A stretch of 40,023 nucleotides of DNA. Origin: Chara braunii. Lineage: Eukaryota; Streptophyta; Charophyceae; Charales; Characeae. The position numbers and the translations under genes are program-made. Below, one piece after another: positions 1 to 10,140 of this stretch. Position 1 is the first letter of the stretch, and every line of letters begins with the position of its first letter. Location: the NCBI GenBank assembly GCA_003427395.1, contig BFEA01000492.1, positions 56,761-96,783 of the forward strand, written 5' to 3'. The notes below the pieces were generated by a model that worked only from the letters and a program-made list of their open reading frames with translations, did not search any database and was not told the DNA's origin.

Positions 1-589
1 CAGGGAGAACGCAGCCAGAAAGTGGAAAAGAAAGAAAGGAAGGCAGGCCTCAAAGAGGAGGATAGAATCCTAGCACTAGCAATCGCCTTGTGCAACGTAT
101 ATGAGTGTGAACGATATACAGAAAACCAATGTTGCGAAATCGCACAGATGTCCAGGTAGTCATATCCAAGCAGAGAGTACAAAATGCACCGGGAAACCAT
201 CCATATAGAGCAATACAATGAAGTAGTGAGCCAATGTTCAAGCCCGTAGGCCACACCAACACAGTATCCAAAGTCGCTCCTCACTGTCTGGCGCCCAGCG
301 CCCAACCTACTCTGCCCGACTATCCTACCTACAGCTGGTTCACGCAACAGGCTCACTTCCACTCTCGAAGACCAATGTACATGACTGTCAACTCCATAGC
401 CGACCTCTCTTCATACACCAGGTACGTATCTCGTCACCCTCAATCGGACCTTGACTACCCCACACTCGCCTCCTTCCCTGAAGACCACCAGATCGCCCGC
501 TATAACCCCTGGCGCCCAGCAGCCCGACTATGGCCGCCTGCGCCCCGTTGCCCTGCAGGGCCCCACTTCACCACTACGCGCCCCGTCAG
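1..589. other. No gene recognised
   Basis: Several short open frames overlap here on both strands, but none has a recognisable domain or conserved motif. Composition shifts from mixed sequence to C-rich sequence towards the dispersed repeat that follows. I see no RNA gene and no clear repeat in this stretch. Confidence 0.5.
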
Positions 590-1203
590 CGCCCTTGGCA
601 GCAGCGCAGCATCAAGCGATAGTGCAGCAGCACTTCCGCATTGCCTGCACTGGCTAGAATGCCTGGCCTGGGCTGCGTCACTTCTTTTATGGAAGTGGCA
701 GCCTCCTGGATGCTGCGTGTGGCCTGGCTGGAAGCCTCCAGTAGCTTCCGGTTGGGCCTCAGACCTTGCGCCCAGGCCCGAGACTACAGTTGAGGGCCTG
801 GGCCCTTTTCAGTCGGGCACGGCCTGAGTCTCCGGACTTGGGCTGTTTGCTGCATCTGTGCAGGGCTTCCAGGCAGGTGTGTCGGCGGTACTGCTTTTGC
901 AAAGGCCGATAGCCTGCTTCCCCATGTATCGGCCCTGCTTTGTGTGTATGTGCCCAGGCACAACTGTCAAGGCCTGGGCCAACTGTATGACGCAGCTTTG
1001 TGAGGCTCACACGTCTACCCAACCAACTGGCGTGCTGCGAGAGCCTGAATACCCACATATGGAAATGTTGAATTTTGCCTCTGACGAATATTCAGGCCCG
1101 CCTTCACTTATAGGGCGGGCACTCGGCTTGCTGGGGGCCTTAGCCCAAATCATGTGATGTCTGATAGGCCCCTTGAGGGCTTGTTCCTCGCACTTGGCAG
1201 AGG
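590..1203 (+). repeat. Dispersed repeat R, copy 1
   Basis: This GGCCTGGGC-rich stretch is a diverged relative of 37075-37575 on the same strand. Shared anchors in the same order include GTGCAGCAGC, ATGGAAGTG, GCTTCCGGT, CCAACTGGCG, CCTGCCTTCACTTA or the like, AGGGCGG, and CCTCGCACTTG. The copies differ by many indels, so this is an old repeat and not a recent duplication. It stops just upstream of the LINE remnant. No coding function is evident; an LTR or untranslated part of an unrecognised element is possible. Confidence 0.6.
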
Positions 1204-1862
1204 AGGAAAAAAAACAGATGATGAAGATGAGAAGAAAAGTGGCCATTTTGGAAAGACAGACCAGACTCCTGGAAGATCAGAACCAGGAAATCGGAGAAGT
1301 TCCCCCCTCTCTGAACAGGGTTGCTGACGAGAACCCCCTGGACCTCGCCCTCGCAGCCAACATCGATGCTCGGGCATTGTCGCCAACAATCCCGATTCGT
1401 CCTTTCCACCACGATGCAAAAAAAGGGCGAATGGAAAATTGTGGTTCACCCCTCATGGGGAATAGCCACTATGCAGGGGTCCAGCCAGCCAGCTTCCTTC
1501 ATCAGATCCACAATTTTTGATGAGCGTCACCAAACAATTTACAGAGCAAGTCATGACGAGTGCCTGCAGATAAGCTGGGAAACGACAAGGGTGACACCCA
1601 GTTTGCTGATATGAAACCCTTCATGGTCATCTATGAGCAAGCAGTGGAACTGAGGGGAGACCTGAAATGGAAGTCCTGGGAACTGATCTGCGAGATTCCA
1701 TTCCAGCTCCTTGGACCAGGAAGAGGTGGACAAAATCGCACTCAGCATGGCCGTCTTCCTGCGAGAGGAATGGTTGGGCAAAGAAGCAGAGCAGGCTTTG
1801 GCCAAAATCACGGAGGAGAGGGCAAAGAAGGAAGAGAGAAGGAAGATGCAGGACACCACCTA
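1173..1862 (+). pseudogene. LINE ORF1-like remnant
   Basis: Upstream of the endonuclease lie short blocks of plausible coding sequence in different frames. The first (from about 1197) is coiled-coil-like and charged (LAEEEKKQMMKMRRK, then ILERQTRLLEDQNQEI). The second (about 1570-1705) contains FADMKPFMVIYEQAVELR. The third (about 1702-1862) contains MAVFLREEWLGKEAEQAL and a lysine/glutamate-rich tail (ITEERAKKEERRK) before a stop. Position just before ORF2 suggests ORF1, the RNA-binding protein of LINEs, but no RRM or zinc knuckle is visible. It could instead be a gag-like remnant of another element. The frame breaks make it a pseudogene. Confidence 0.4.
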
Positions 1863-1989
1863 AATATGCAACATTGCCCCGATCCAAGAGACCGAGGAAC
1901 CTCCTAAATGGAATCCTCCCTCAAGGATGGGGCACCCCACAGAAACAAAAGATTCAGACCTACAACTGAACAAGATATCCTAAATCACC

Positions 1990-3302
1990 TTTTGCTCCTG
2001 GAACGTGAACGGCCTAGCCTCAGTGCTAGACAACCCAATCAAATGGAAAAACCTGTCAGAAAGCATAGGATGGTTTGGACCTGAACCCCCGGACATAACA
2101 TGCCTGCAAGAGACCCATCTTACCGACAACGAAGATCACCAAAGAATTAGGACAACTCTCATCAGAAAGCTTTTCTTCGTCAAAAAGGCCTACTGGACTC
2201 ATGCCGCCCCGAATGGCTCAGACGGCACGGTCATCCTCCTGGTTCAGACCTGAACTGTCGGACATAACATGCCTGCAAGAGACCCATCTTACCGACAACG
2301 AAGATCACCAAAGAATTAGAACAACTCTCATCAGAAAACTTTTCTTCGTCAAAAAAGGCCTACTGGACTCATGCCGCCCCGAATGGCTCAGCCGGCACGG
2401 TCATCCTCCGACACCAACGCTCAAGGGCAAATAACGATATAACAATCCAGAATACGTGGCAGGACAATGTCTCAGGCCCATGGACCAAGTTGGACCTCAA
2501 ATTCAAGGAAGAAGAACTCACGATCATAGGAATTTACGGTCCCACAGCACATTCAAACAAAACTCCCTTCCTTCACACGGTGGAACAACTAATCCTCGGG
2601 CACAAACATGCGATCCTCATGGGGGATTGGAACTTCGTACACGCCCTAGACAGAATTTCATACTCAACCGACCATTCGCAACAATCAAATAACCTAAATC
2701 TCTCGGAATTCGTGACAAGGAAAGGCCTAGTAGACCCATTCCGTGTACTACACTCAACTAACAAAAGATTCTCATGCGTACGAAGAACCACGCAAGGCAT
2801 AACATCATCGTCGAGAATAGACTTCTTCCTTACCTCTGATTCATTGATAGGAGCCCTACACGATTGCAACATAGGAAGCTCACCATATCATGGCGGCCTT
2901 GATTACAAACCAATCACGCTAGCCCTCAAACTAGCGACATCGGGCTACACAGGCAAAAGTTTTTACCATTTCAAAAATCCCTTGCTCACCTCCCAAGCCT
3001 TTGAGAGTGAACTCACCACAATCCTTGCAAATACAATCAACCAGCACCCCAACAAAGATATCTACACCAAATTCCCAAAGCTCCTCAAGGAAATAAGTTC
3101 AAAGGTAGCCCAAACATCAAGAAAACTAGCAGCAAAGAGGAAGGCAAGAGAGGAAGCACTAAAGGACGCAATAGACATAGCAGAACTCAACTTACAACAA
3201 AACCCCAAATCGGCTTTCTTCTCCGACTCTAAAGAAGAATTAACAGAATGGACAAAACTAAAACTCAGGGGCCTTCAATTAAGAGCAAGAGTGAGGGACT
3301 AA
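1990..3302 (+). pseudogene. LINE ORF2, AP-endonuclease part
   Basis: This part encodes an exonuclease-endonuclease-phosphatase fold that nicks target DNA. Motifs in order are SWNVNGL near 2000, ITCLQETHL near 2096 (catalytic Glu), IGIYGPT near 2530, LMGDWNF near 2620, SRIDFFLTS near 2812 and YKPITL near 2907. The closing motif, normally Ser-Asp-His, reads Leu-Asp-Tyr, so the catalytic His is lost. A 169-bp tandem duplication duplicates the QETHL block and shifts the frame. Between 2490 and 3302 the frame is open for 270 codons and ends in a basic region (TSRKLAAKRKAREE). The next segment starts 15 bases later in another frame. Confidence 0.85.
2071..2409 (+). repeat. 169-bp tandem duplication inside LINE endonuclease
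   Basis: Units at 2071-2239 and 2240-2409 are nearly identical, including the ITCLQETHL coding block. Differences are a handful of substitutions plus one extra A in an A run of unit 2. A 169-bp unit is not a multiple of three, so duplication disrupted the frame. The high identity relative to the rest of the decayed LINE suggests the duplication is younger than the insertion. Confidence 0.93.
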
Positions 3303-3317
3303 GAGTTAAACAAAAAA

Positions 3318-4660
3318 ATGTCTAAAATCTTCTTTCAGAAAATTAAAGCCAATTCCATAAACTCCAAGATAGAAAGCCTCTTAGATGAATATGATAACCC
3401 CACTACAAAAACCACACACTTGATCAACATAGCTACCAAATTCTACAAAGAACTCTACACTAGCAAAATGACTACAGAAAACAACAATGAAGTGAAAAGA
3501 CCCAGATCGACATTCCTGACTCACTTGGATCATAGCCTATCGACCGAAGCTGCCAACAAACTGGAGGAACCAATCACACTCGAAGAACTCCACGTAGCCC
3601 TCAAGGACCTAAAACCCAACAAAGCACCAGACAAAGATGGCCTCTCAAAAGAATTCTGGGATGCAAGTTGGCCCTCACTCGGCCCCCTTTACCTACGCTT
3701 CCTTAATAAGGCATGGGAACATGAATCCTTGAGCCAGACCTAAGCACCGGAGTTGTGACCTTACTCTACAAGAAAGGAGACGAACATAAAAAATTATAGA
3801 CCCATCTCCCTCCTCATTGTTGCCTACAAAATCCTGGCCAAACTCCTAGCCACAAGAATCAACCACATCACCGGTAACTGCTTCCATCTAGACCAAACAG
3901 GATTCATTCCAGGCAGGCTCATACTAGAAAACGTTAGACCCTCTGTGAGTCCACTGGGCTAATCACTCAGAAACGAATAACGGCAGCAATACTCTTCTTG
4001 GACTTTGAGAAAGCCTACGACCAAGTCAACTGGGATTCCTATAGACCTGTATGGAGACAATGGGAGTAGGCCCGAACATCCGTAAATGGGTGAGAATCCT
4101 CTACAAAGATGCACAGGGCATAGTCCAGGTAAAAGGCTTCCTCTCCAACCCATACAAAATGACAAGATCGGTAAGACAGGGAGACCCACTGGCAGCACCC
4201 ATTTTCCTCTTCGTTATGGAAGCAATTGCGGGCTTCCTCAGAAAGGACAAATGCATAGAAAGATTAGATAGTATCAAGGACAATAGAGGCCACACACTCC
4301 ACCTTCCGTCTACCCTACTTTTTGCAGATGACCTCACGGTCCTTATAAGAGCATCAAATTCTTCATTCCAAGCCCTCACAAGAGCTATGCAAGCCTTTCA
4401 ACTAGCGTCAAAAATGAAAGTGAATTGGACAAAGACTGTCGATTGGTGGCTAGCGGACTCACCCTCTCCCATAGAATTATCCCAGAAGGGTTACAATGGA
4501 CAGACCCAACCACACCAATCCGCTTCCTGGGCATAAACCTTTGCACAAAAGGGTGCCACCCCTCGTCGGCCGCATCCCTAATGTCGCCATTGATCAACAA
4601 AATGCACAGTTGGCAAGGAGTTCACACCCCACTTCTCGAAAGCCTTAGCCCTAAATAACT
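3318..4660 (+). pseudogene. LINE ORF2, reverse transcriptase part
   Basis: RT motifs appear in sequence but in three reading frames. ALKDLKPNKAPDKDGL (about 3598-3645) is the RT0/1 region; the usual KAPGPDG has Asp-Lys in place of Gly-Pro. After a frame change near 3735 come NIKNYRPISLL (3786) and DQTGFIPGR (3890). Another frame change leads to FLDFEKAYDQVNW (about 3994-4032, catalytic Asp of motif A). Then SVRQGDPLAAPIF (about 4170) is motif B and LLFADDL (about 4315-4335, FADD at 4321-4332) is motif C. KMKVNWTKT is the thumb start. A further frameshift near 4440 precedes IRFLGINL. The catalytic Asp residues remain, but the frame is broken. Confidence 0.88.
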
Positions 4661-4674
4661 CAATCTTATCAACG

Positions 4675-6584
4675 ATGTGGTACTCCACATCGATATGGTT
4701 CCCCACCTTCCAAAAACAAATCCGCCACAGGGCAGCTGCCTACCTTTGGAGAGGCAACCCGGATAAACAACATTTCATTCACAAGGTCACATGGCAAATC
4801 ATCACTCAATCCAAAGACAGAGGAGGGCTAGGTATTATAGATCCGGCCCGACAGATTGAGGCCCTCCAGACTAAATGGATATTCGAACTCACCTTGCAAA
4901 ATAACCTACAATGGGTACCACTGGCCCTAAGTCACATCAAGGACTTGGCACCTTATAAATCCCCCCCCAACATGCCAGGCCTCTTTTGGATCCATAACAA
5001 GTCATGGCCTTTGCCAAGAGAAAAGAACAACCCCCCCCCCCCTCCCAACACAGAAGAGGAAACAGAGAAAGGAAACACAAAATCATTATGGGAACAACTC
5101 ATCCGCATATGGAGAAAGATCTTCCCACATAATAAAATCGGCCCAGAGAAAAGAGATGAAGTTATCAGAGAACCCCTTTTTGGCAACCCATGGATCAAAG
5201 ACGAAAATGGCCTCAGCTTCTCTCTCACCAAAACAGACATCAAATGGGGACATTGGGTAGAAAAAGGTGTATGGCAAGTGCAACATCTCTGGAATGAACC
5301 AACAAACAACTAGAAGACTGCAAAGGATCTGCGGAACTTACTAAAAGGTTGCCACAACTTGCAGGCCAACATCACTCACATCATTGAAAGCATACCTCTA
5401 GAATGGCGCCAGTTATTGAAGACTAATCAAAAGTGGACGTGGGGAGATTGGGCATCGAACAGAGAACAAACACAACCCACACAGCAACCTACAGAATAAG
5501 AACAGGATACTCTGTTCCATCCATCCCCTACAGGAACCAGGAAACCCATCTAATTTCATCAGCAAAGAACCAAGGGCAGAAGGGGCCTTCATATCAGCCA
5601 ACCTCAGAAGAATTTGGGTCATAGAAGGAGACAGAAACATAGTCTGCCGACCCAAAACAGAAATAAAACACCTAGAAATAGATGCAGTTGAATGGTCCTG
5701 GACTCGAACCAGCCCGGGTTCCACAAAACAGCGCCACTATGTACTCACTGACTACACACCCAAATTAGGCTACAAGCTCCACAACAGACCCCCCTCCATA
5801 CACACAATCATACAAAAAAGATGGTAAAAGGAGGAAAATACCATCACAGTGGTCAACATCAACCCATCATGGACCTCTATCGTTTGCACAAGACCACCCA
5901 AATTAGCTTGTCTGCTATGGCTCATAACATTTCGTGCAATACTTGTCAATCTCTGGCTCGCAAAGAAGAAAGAAAGATAATGGCATTGAGCAAACATCCT
6001 GGTGTGGGGTGTGCAACAGCCAACTCGAAGACTCACTCAACCATTGCTTCATAGATTGCCCAAAGACAAAGCAAATCTGGCACTATATAGAATTAACCTG
6101 GAACAAACACTCCAATAAAACCATCGCGATCAACCCAGGCACCCTTTTCCTAGAAGTAGAAAAGACCCACCCCTCAAAGGTTTTCAGCTTTTCTTCTTCT
6201 CACTCATCAAAAAATCGACCCTCTGGGCTATCTGGAAAAGGAGATGCACAGCAACTTTCAAGGATTCTAGTAATACCCCTGAAAAACCCCTCATAGCCAT
6301 TAAACAAACACTCGAAACTGAAATCCAAGCACAATGGAACAGAACATACACGAAACTCCAATCCTACAAAATGCCTCAGATAAGAAAAAGAGATCATTAA
6401 TAAATTCATTTCCCTGAATCTAGGCCACAGGAAACTAAGAACAATTGAAAGAGAAAGATTGCGCTTACAAGACTGGTTAGTTATGCCCACATCAAATACC
6501 CAAAATCCTACCACTCCGACACAATCCACAGTAACAAACAACCTATCCCCCATCTCACTAAATGGAACAGATACCGCTCTATGA
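4675..6584 (+). pseudogene. LINE ORF2, C-terminal and zf-RVT part
   Basis: An open frame from 4675 to 5313 holds the words AYLWRGNPDKQHFIHKVTW and KDRGGLGIID, typical of the connection after plant LINE RT. It has a proline run encoded by a C14-like tract near 5032-5045. After several frame changes, a zf-RVT zinc-binding region follows (CGVCN near 6010, then LNHCFIDCPKTKQIW near 6040-6085). A C-terminal block has TLWAIWKRRCTATFKDS (about 6215-6265) and QAQWNRTYTKLQ. The last coding stretch (GHRKLRTIERERLRLQDWL) ends at a TGA at 6582-6584. The same C-terminal words recur in the minus-strand fragment at 8.6-9.3 kb. Confidence 0.8.
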
Positions 6585-7290
6585 ACATTTTCAATCAACC
6601 CAGCCTAATCACCTACCACCACACCCCCCCCCAACCACCGCTCATCATCAAACATCACCCTCACCAATCTAAATACCTTCCGATCCTTCAGGTCTCATGC
6701 CCACACCACAAACCCAACACACCCACGTCTTCCACACCACACTAAATCCTAACCCCGATTACCCATCACACCGCCCCCCATCAAGCTACGCGGTCCAAGC
6801 TCCCGATAATAGTTTTGTCAACATGTAACCTGCCTCCCAGATCTCCAGGGTTTAGGGTTTTAGCTTCACTCGCTACTTTCAAGGTTGTATTCAGACGCTA
6901 CTTCCAGACGTTACTCCAACTTGGTCAACGCGCCACCAGTAATCTAGGGTTTAGGGTTTTAGCCTCAGACGTTACTTTCAAGGAAAATTGTTCCAAAGGA
7001 AACCGGAATTAGAGCAAAGGGGTCCGTCACACCCTCTGTCCCGGAAAAACAGAGACACGCCATAGGCTCAATTGACAGTGAGGAACAGAGAAAAGAGACC
7101 GGATAGTTCCAGCAAAGTCAAGTAGCTAACACTCTTAGCTTCTAAAAGAAAAAACAGCCTAGAATAGGCTAACTTAAGCAGGGGTGACGATCGGTACCTC
7201 CTCCTTCAAGGAAGTAATCAATGTCATCTTTTGGGCCTCCACGCCATAAGGGGCAGGAGCGTGAGTGAGTAACCATTGTAGTATCTTGGA
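6585..7290. other. LINE 3' flank and unassigned sequence
   Basis: 6585-6830 is C-rich and could be LINE 3' untranslated sequence. It is followed by a telomere-like direct repeat (annotated separately). From 6970 to 7290 I see no gene; a minus-strand frame here reads through MTLITSLKEEVPIV but has no recognised domain. Confidence 0.4.
6847..6962 (+). repeat. Direct repeat with telomere-like word
   Basis: AGGGTTTAGGGTTTTAG occurs at 6847-6863 and again at 6946-6962, 99 bases apart. The sequence after each is related (CTTCACTCGCTACTTTCAAGG versus a CTCAGACG...TACTTTCAAGG version), so this is a degenerate tandem repeat of about 99 bp starting with a plant-type TTTAGGG word. There are too few copies to call an interstitial telomere array. 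Confidence 0.7.
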
Positions 7291-7358
7291 CTTGAAGGGA
7301 ATAGGAACCGGACTGATGCTCCCCAGAATGGAAAAGGAGCCAGAACCATAAAGTTCTG
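7291..7358 (-). repeat. Exon-like module, copy 1
   Basis: Read on the minus strand, this matches 11414-11483 on the plus strand at most positions, with the exact core ATTCTGGGGAGCATCAGTCC followed by GGTTCCTA. In both copies the homology starts after a pyrimidine-rich tract ending in CAG and stops near CAAG. One frame is open in both (PFPFWGASVRFL). It may be an exon of a duplicated gene, or a repeat that happens to sit beside T/C tracts. Function is unknown. Confidence 0.55.
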
Positions 7359-7863
7359 TTTTTTCTTTTCTTTTTAAAGAAAAAAAGAAAAAGAAAGATG
7401 TTGGGGGAGATGATGGGGGAGAGAGATGGTGGCGAGTAGAGGGGGAGGAGCGACGTTGGTTCCAACTTGTGTTCCTTCTTCCATTCGCCATTCTTCTTCC
7501 CTTTGTCTATTTCTCTTTCGAGTTTTCTTTCGTTTGAGATGTTTTTGCACCATGAGATTTTCCAGGTCCTCCAGGACCATAACAAAAGAAAAGAACATGA
7601 AGTTGTGACGGCTCTTCTTTTCTTTTTCTGGCGAGCAGTGGAAGAGGCTCGGGGGTAGTGGTGGTTTAAAACATTCAAATTTAAAAACAATGCAATTCAA
7701 AAAAGTTACCTGCGCATTCCAAGCCCTGGAAACCTTAATGCTTAAGACCAGTATTCCGACCAGGAACACAGCACCTACATGAAATGAAAACCATCTTCTG
7801 CATCTTGATGTGACCTTCATGTAAGAAAAGACGAAACGAGCAAGAGGGGAAAAGGTGAAACAG

Positions 7864-7887
7864 CACACACACACACACACACACACA
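7864..7887. repeat. (CA)n microsatellite
   Basis: About twelve CA units. The surrounding 7.36-8.04 kb is purine-rich on the plus strand, which produces long lysine-rich or phenylalanine-rich frames that are not credible genes. Confidence 0.95.
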
Positions 7888-8060
7888 GCAAAGGGAAAAC
7901 AGACAGAAAATAGTCCAAAATACAAAGCAAAAGGAAACGCCGAAAGGCCAAAAGGCAAATTCAAAAAGGAAAAAGAAGGAAAAAAAAAGCCAAAACAGAC
8001 AAGAAAGACAAAGCAAACAGACAAAGAACACAACAAACAAAAATCATGAAACACTACTCA

Positions 8061-8160
8061 GTGCATGTGGCTGAATGGTACACAGTACTACACACCTGGA
8101 GCTGTCTGCTGAGACAGATCGTGGGTTCAATCTTCAAATCCTATTGCAAACAGATGGAAA
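8061..8160 (+). mobile_element. tRNA-derived SINE-like sequence, family 2
   Basis: TGTGGCTGAATGGTAC (8066-8081) resembles an RNA polymerase III box A, and GTGGGTTCAATCT (8121-8133) resembles box B, about 50 bases apart as in a tRNA. The sequence cannot fold into a clean tRNA cloverleaf that I can see, so a SINE head or decayed tRNA is more likely than a gene. No tail or target duplication was identified. Confidence 0.35.
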
Positions 8161-8528
8161 CAATAACGTTAGGGCCTACCCGGTTTCTATCAACTAAAAT
8201 GTGAATTTAACATCCCTGGATCACCCAGTTTCCCTCACAGGAAATGCGGATTGAGAATTACCGAAGCTCACTATTGTGCTCTCCACCCCTCCCCCCCTTG
8301 ATACCCATGTTGGGTCCGGCAGACCAAGTCTTTCTGCGGCCTCAGAGTATACCAGCGAAGGCTTGTCTCCAAAAGGCCACTACCTCCAAGCCTCATTTGC
8401 CCAAAGCTGGATTTCACTGCCCCTGGACTCCCAATCCGTTGCAGGGCTCGGGCATGCCAGTGGCAGTCATATGCGTGGCATTCACACTGGAAATCTTTTG
8501 ACAGGTAATCAGTGTTGCACACCCCAAC

Positions 8529-8583
8529 GGTCGGCCCTATTGGTCGGCTGCAATACGGTCGGTGGTCGGGGTTGGCGGTCGGC
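8529..8583 (+). repeat. GGTCGG word cluster
   Basis: GGTCGG or CGGTCGG recurs about six times in 55 bases with irregular spacing. It lies just downstream (in minus orientation) of the poly(A) end of the LINE fragment that follows. No function is evident. Confidence 0.7.
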
Positions 8584-8610
8584 AGGAATGCAACCCTGCT
8601 GGTAATAGTG

Positions 8611-9340
8611 TTTTTTTTTTGACCTTTTTGAAGGCTTTTCCCTTTATTTTCCCATTTTACAGAGGCATGTACAATACATCCAGGATTACTCTCAGAATTG
8701 TCTTATTGAAGGAGATGGTAGCCAAAAATCGGTGAAGTATAGGAACACAAAACCTTCCCCCTCCCCACTCCATCTGATGAGGCCTATGTGTGCCCTCTCC
8801 CCTGCCTGTCCATGTGTGCCTTGCCGACGCCTTCAGCGGTCCCCTGGTTGGTCGGCTAGACCCCCGTCGCTTGTGGTTCTTCTCGCATCCAGGAAGTCTC
8901 TTGGCCTGATGCTATGTCTGAGTTGTGCCAGTCCCCTTCAATCTCAGGTTGAGTCCATCTAGACATGCAACTTTGCCTCCTGCCAGCCAGCTCCTTTAGA
9001 CATGCATCACCTCTCTTCGTCTCTGGACTGTTCTGCACCCATGTTTTGAGTCTTTTGATCTTCTTCCACTGGATTAGGATTTCCGCCTCAATCAACCCTT
9101 AAGTGGCAGCCCAAACCTTCTCCCTTGGTTGGATTCCTGGAGTCCTCCAACGTTCTGCTACATCTCTCTTTCCAAATGACCCAGAGTGCGACTTTGCGTA
9201 TCATACCGAACCAGATCCTCCTTTCCACTTTACTCAGGTTAGGGGGTAAGTTAGTCATATGCTCTCGAAGTCCAGAGGAGAAGTTGGAGGGGGTGTTCAG
9301 GGAGAGGGGATAGGAAAAGGCTGTCCCATAGATCATATGC
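8611..9340 (-). pseudogene. Second LINE, 3' fragment with poly(A)
   Basis: Minus-strand frames encode a LINE C-terminus: KVERRIWFGMIRKVALWVIW and KERCSRTLEDSRNPTK (about 9120-9230), then LIEAEILIQWKKIKRLKTW (about 9035-9095) after a frame change. These parallel TLWAIWKRRCTATFKDS and QAQWNRTYTKL at the end of the 1.2-6.6 kb LINE, but they are too different to be a recent copy. A polyadenylation signal AATAAA lies at 8643-8648 (minus), and an A10 tract at 8611-8620 ends the element, as expected for poly(A)-type LINE insertion. The 5' part is missing (5' truncation is usual for LINEs). Upstream on the same strand is a SINE-like copy. Confidence 0.7.
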
Positions 9341-9373
9341 CCTCGGTCTTGATTGTTTTCTTAATTCTTTCTT

Positions 9374-9476
9374 AATTCTTAAGAGTTATTTTATTCTGCT
9401 CGTCTGATTGCACCTGGATTCGAACTTGGGGTCTGCATTTCAACAGTTCATGGGTGTACCAACTGAGATAGGCCCA
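9374..9476 (-). mobile_element. tRNA-derived SINE-like copy 1
   Basis: On the minus strand it begins GGGCCTATCTCAGTTGGTAC (box A region, 9456-9470) and has AGTTCGAATCCAGGTGCAA (box B region, 9417-9428) at tRNA-like spacing. It is closely related to copies at 11213-11302 (minus) and 14176-14262 (plus), including the inter-box words CATGAACT and GAAAATAC-like sequence. A true tRNA would need a matching acceptor 3' strand after box B, which is absent; this and the three copies favour a SINE family. Confidence 0.65.
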
Positions 9477-9622
9477 AAGCTCCCTTGATTGTTTGGCCAG
9501 ACGTCCAAAACAAACCGGGCTGGACATGGCTCTGCTACCTAGTTGTTTCTTAAACCATGACTGCCGGGCCCAGGTTTGTCCGGTCTGGGACCTGGAACTG
9601 GATACCCGGCCACATGTGTTTG

Positions 9623-9733
9623 CCTACTTTCTTCCCCCGAATACAACATTTGGTCATATGGTCATTCTAGCTGTATCTAGACCGAAAGATGCCTCAAATA
9701 CAGCTATAATGACATTCGGGGGAAGAAGGTAGG
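9623..9733. repeat. Hairpin element H, copy 1
   Basis: Outer arms CCTACTTTCTTCCCCCGAA (9623-9641) and TTCGGGGGAAGAAGGTAGG (9715-9733) are inverted complements with one mismatch. Inner arms GTCATTCTAGCTGTAT (9661-9676) and ATACAGCTATAATGAC (9698-9713) also pair. The loop (CTAGACCGAAAGATGCCTCAA) is near-conserved in copy 2 at 27889-27995. This could be a short palindromic (foldback or MITE-like) transposable element or a hairpin RNA gene; no target duplication was found. Confidence 0.85.
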
Positions 9734-10140
9734 CCTCAAGACCGGGCTATTAGCCTTCCGCTGGGACTGTTGGATCTTGGTAGATCGGACGGCCCACGTG
9801 ACTGAAAGGATGCGAGGGAGTTAGGTCCAGAGATATTTAGCAGCAGTAGGACACGAGCTGCAGACATTGGGCACTCACATACTTGACACCGCCAGACTGC
9901 TCGAGAGCGGCAGTGAGCAATCAGTAGAGGACACAGGTGATGGACAGGAGTAGAGCGTGGTAGTAGAAGGGAGGTCCGCAGGAGGAAGGAGAGTGAGGGA
10001 GATACTCATCCGGCACCATAGCTTGGCGGTTCCACAGCTCGGAGGTGCCATGGTATGGACTATAGCATGCACAGTGTGACTACGGACCTGCATCGACACC
10101 AGTGGCTCAAGGCTCTGCCTTTCACCCGTTAGAACTCCAC
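9734..10140. other. No gene recognised
   Basis: Mixed-composition sequence. A minus-strand frame covers part of it and continues into a CTT repeat as polyglutamate, but it has no recognised domain. Confidence 0.4.

Larger units (their letters stand above)
1204..6830 (+). mobile_element. Non-LTR retrotransposon (LINE), broken
   Basis: The order ORF1-like remnant, AP endonuclease, reverse transcriptase and zinc-finger zf-RVT tail is that of an L1-like plant LINE. Endonuclease words (SWNVNGL, ITCLQETHL, MGDWN, SRIDFFL) are followed by RT words (NYRPISLL, DQTGFIPGR, LDFEKAYDQVNW, SVRQGDPLAAP, FADD), then YLWRG and a C-terminal WAIWKRR word. The reading frame changes at least six times and contains stops, so it is dead. 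No clear poly(A) tail or target-site duplication was found; the 3' limit is a guess from where ORF2 stops (6584) plus about 250 bases of C-rich sequence. The family acts by target-primed reverse transcription. Confidence 0.88.

Noticed and set aside
234-827. 197-codon plus-strand frame as a gene
   Set aside because: It runs into dispersed repeat R and has no domain, no splice support and a composition set by local C-richness.
7374-8054. 226-codon minus-strand frame as a membrane protein
   Set aside because: The phenylalanine- and cysteine-rich stretches come from purine-rich tracts and a (CA)n repeat on the plus strand. No conserved motif is present.
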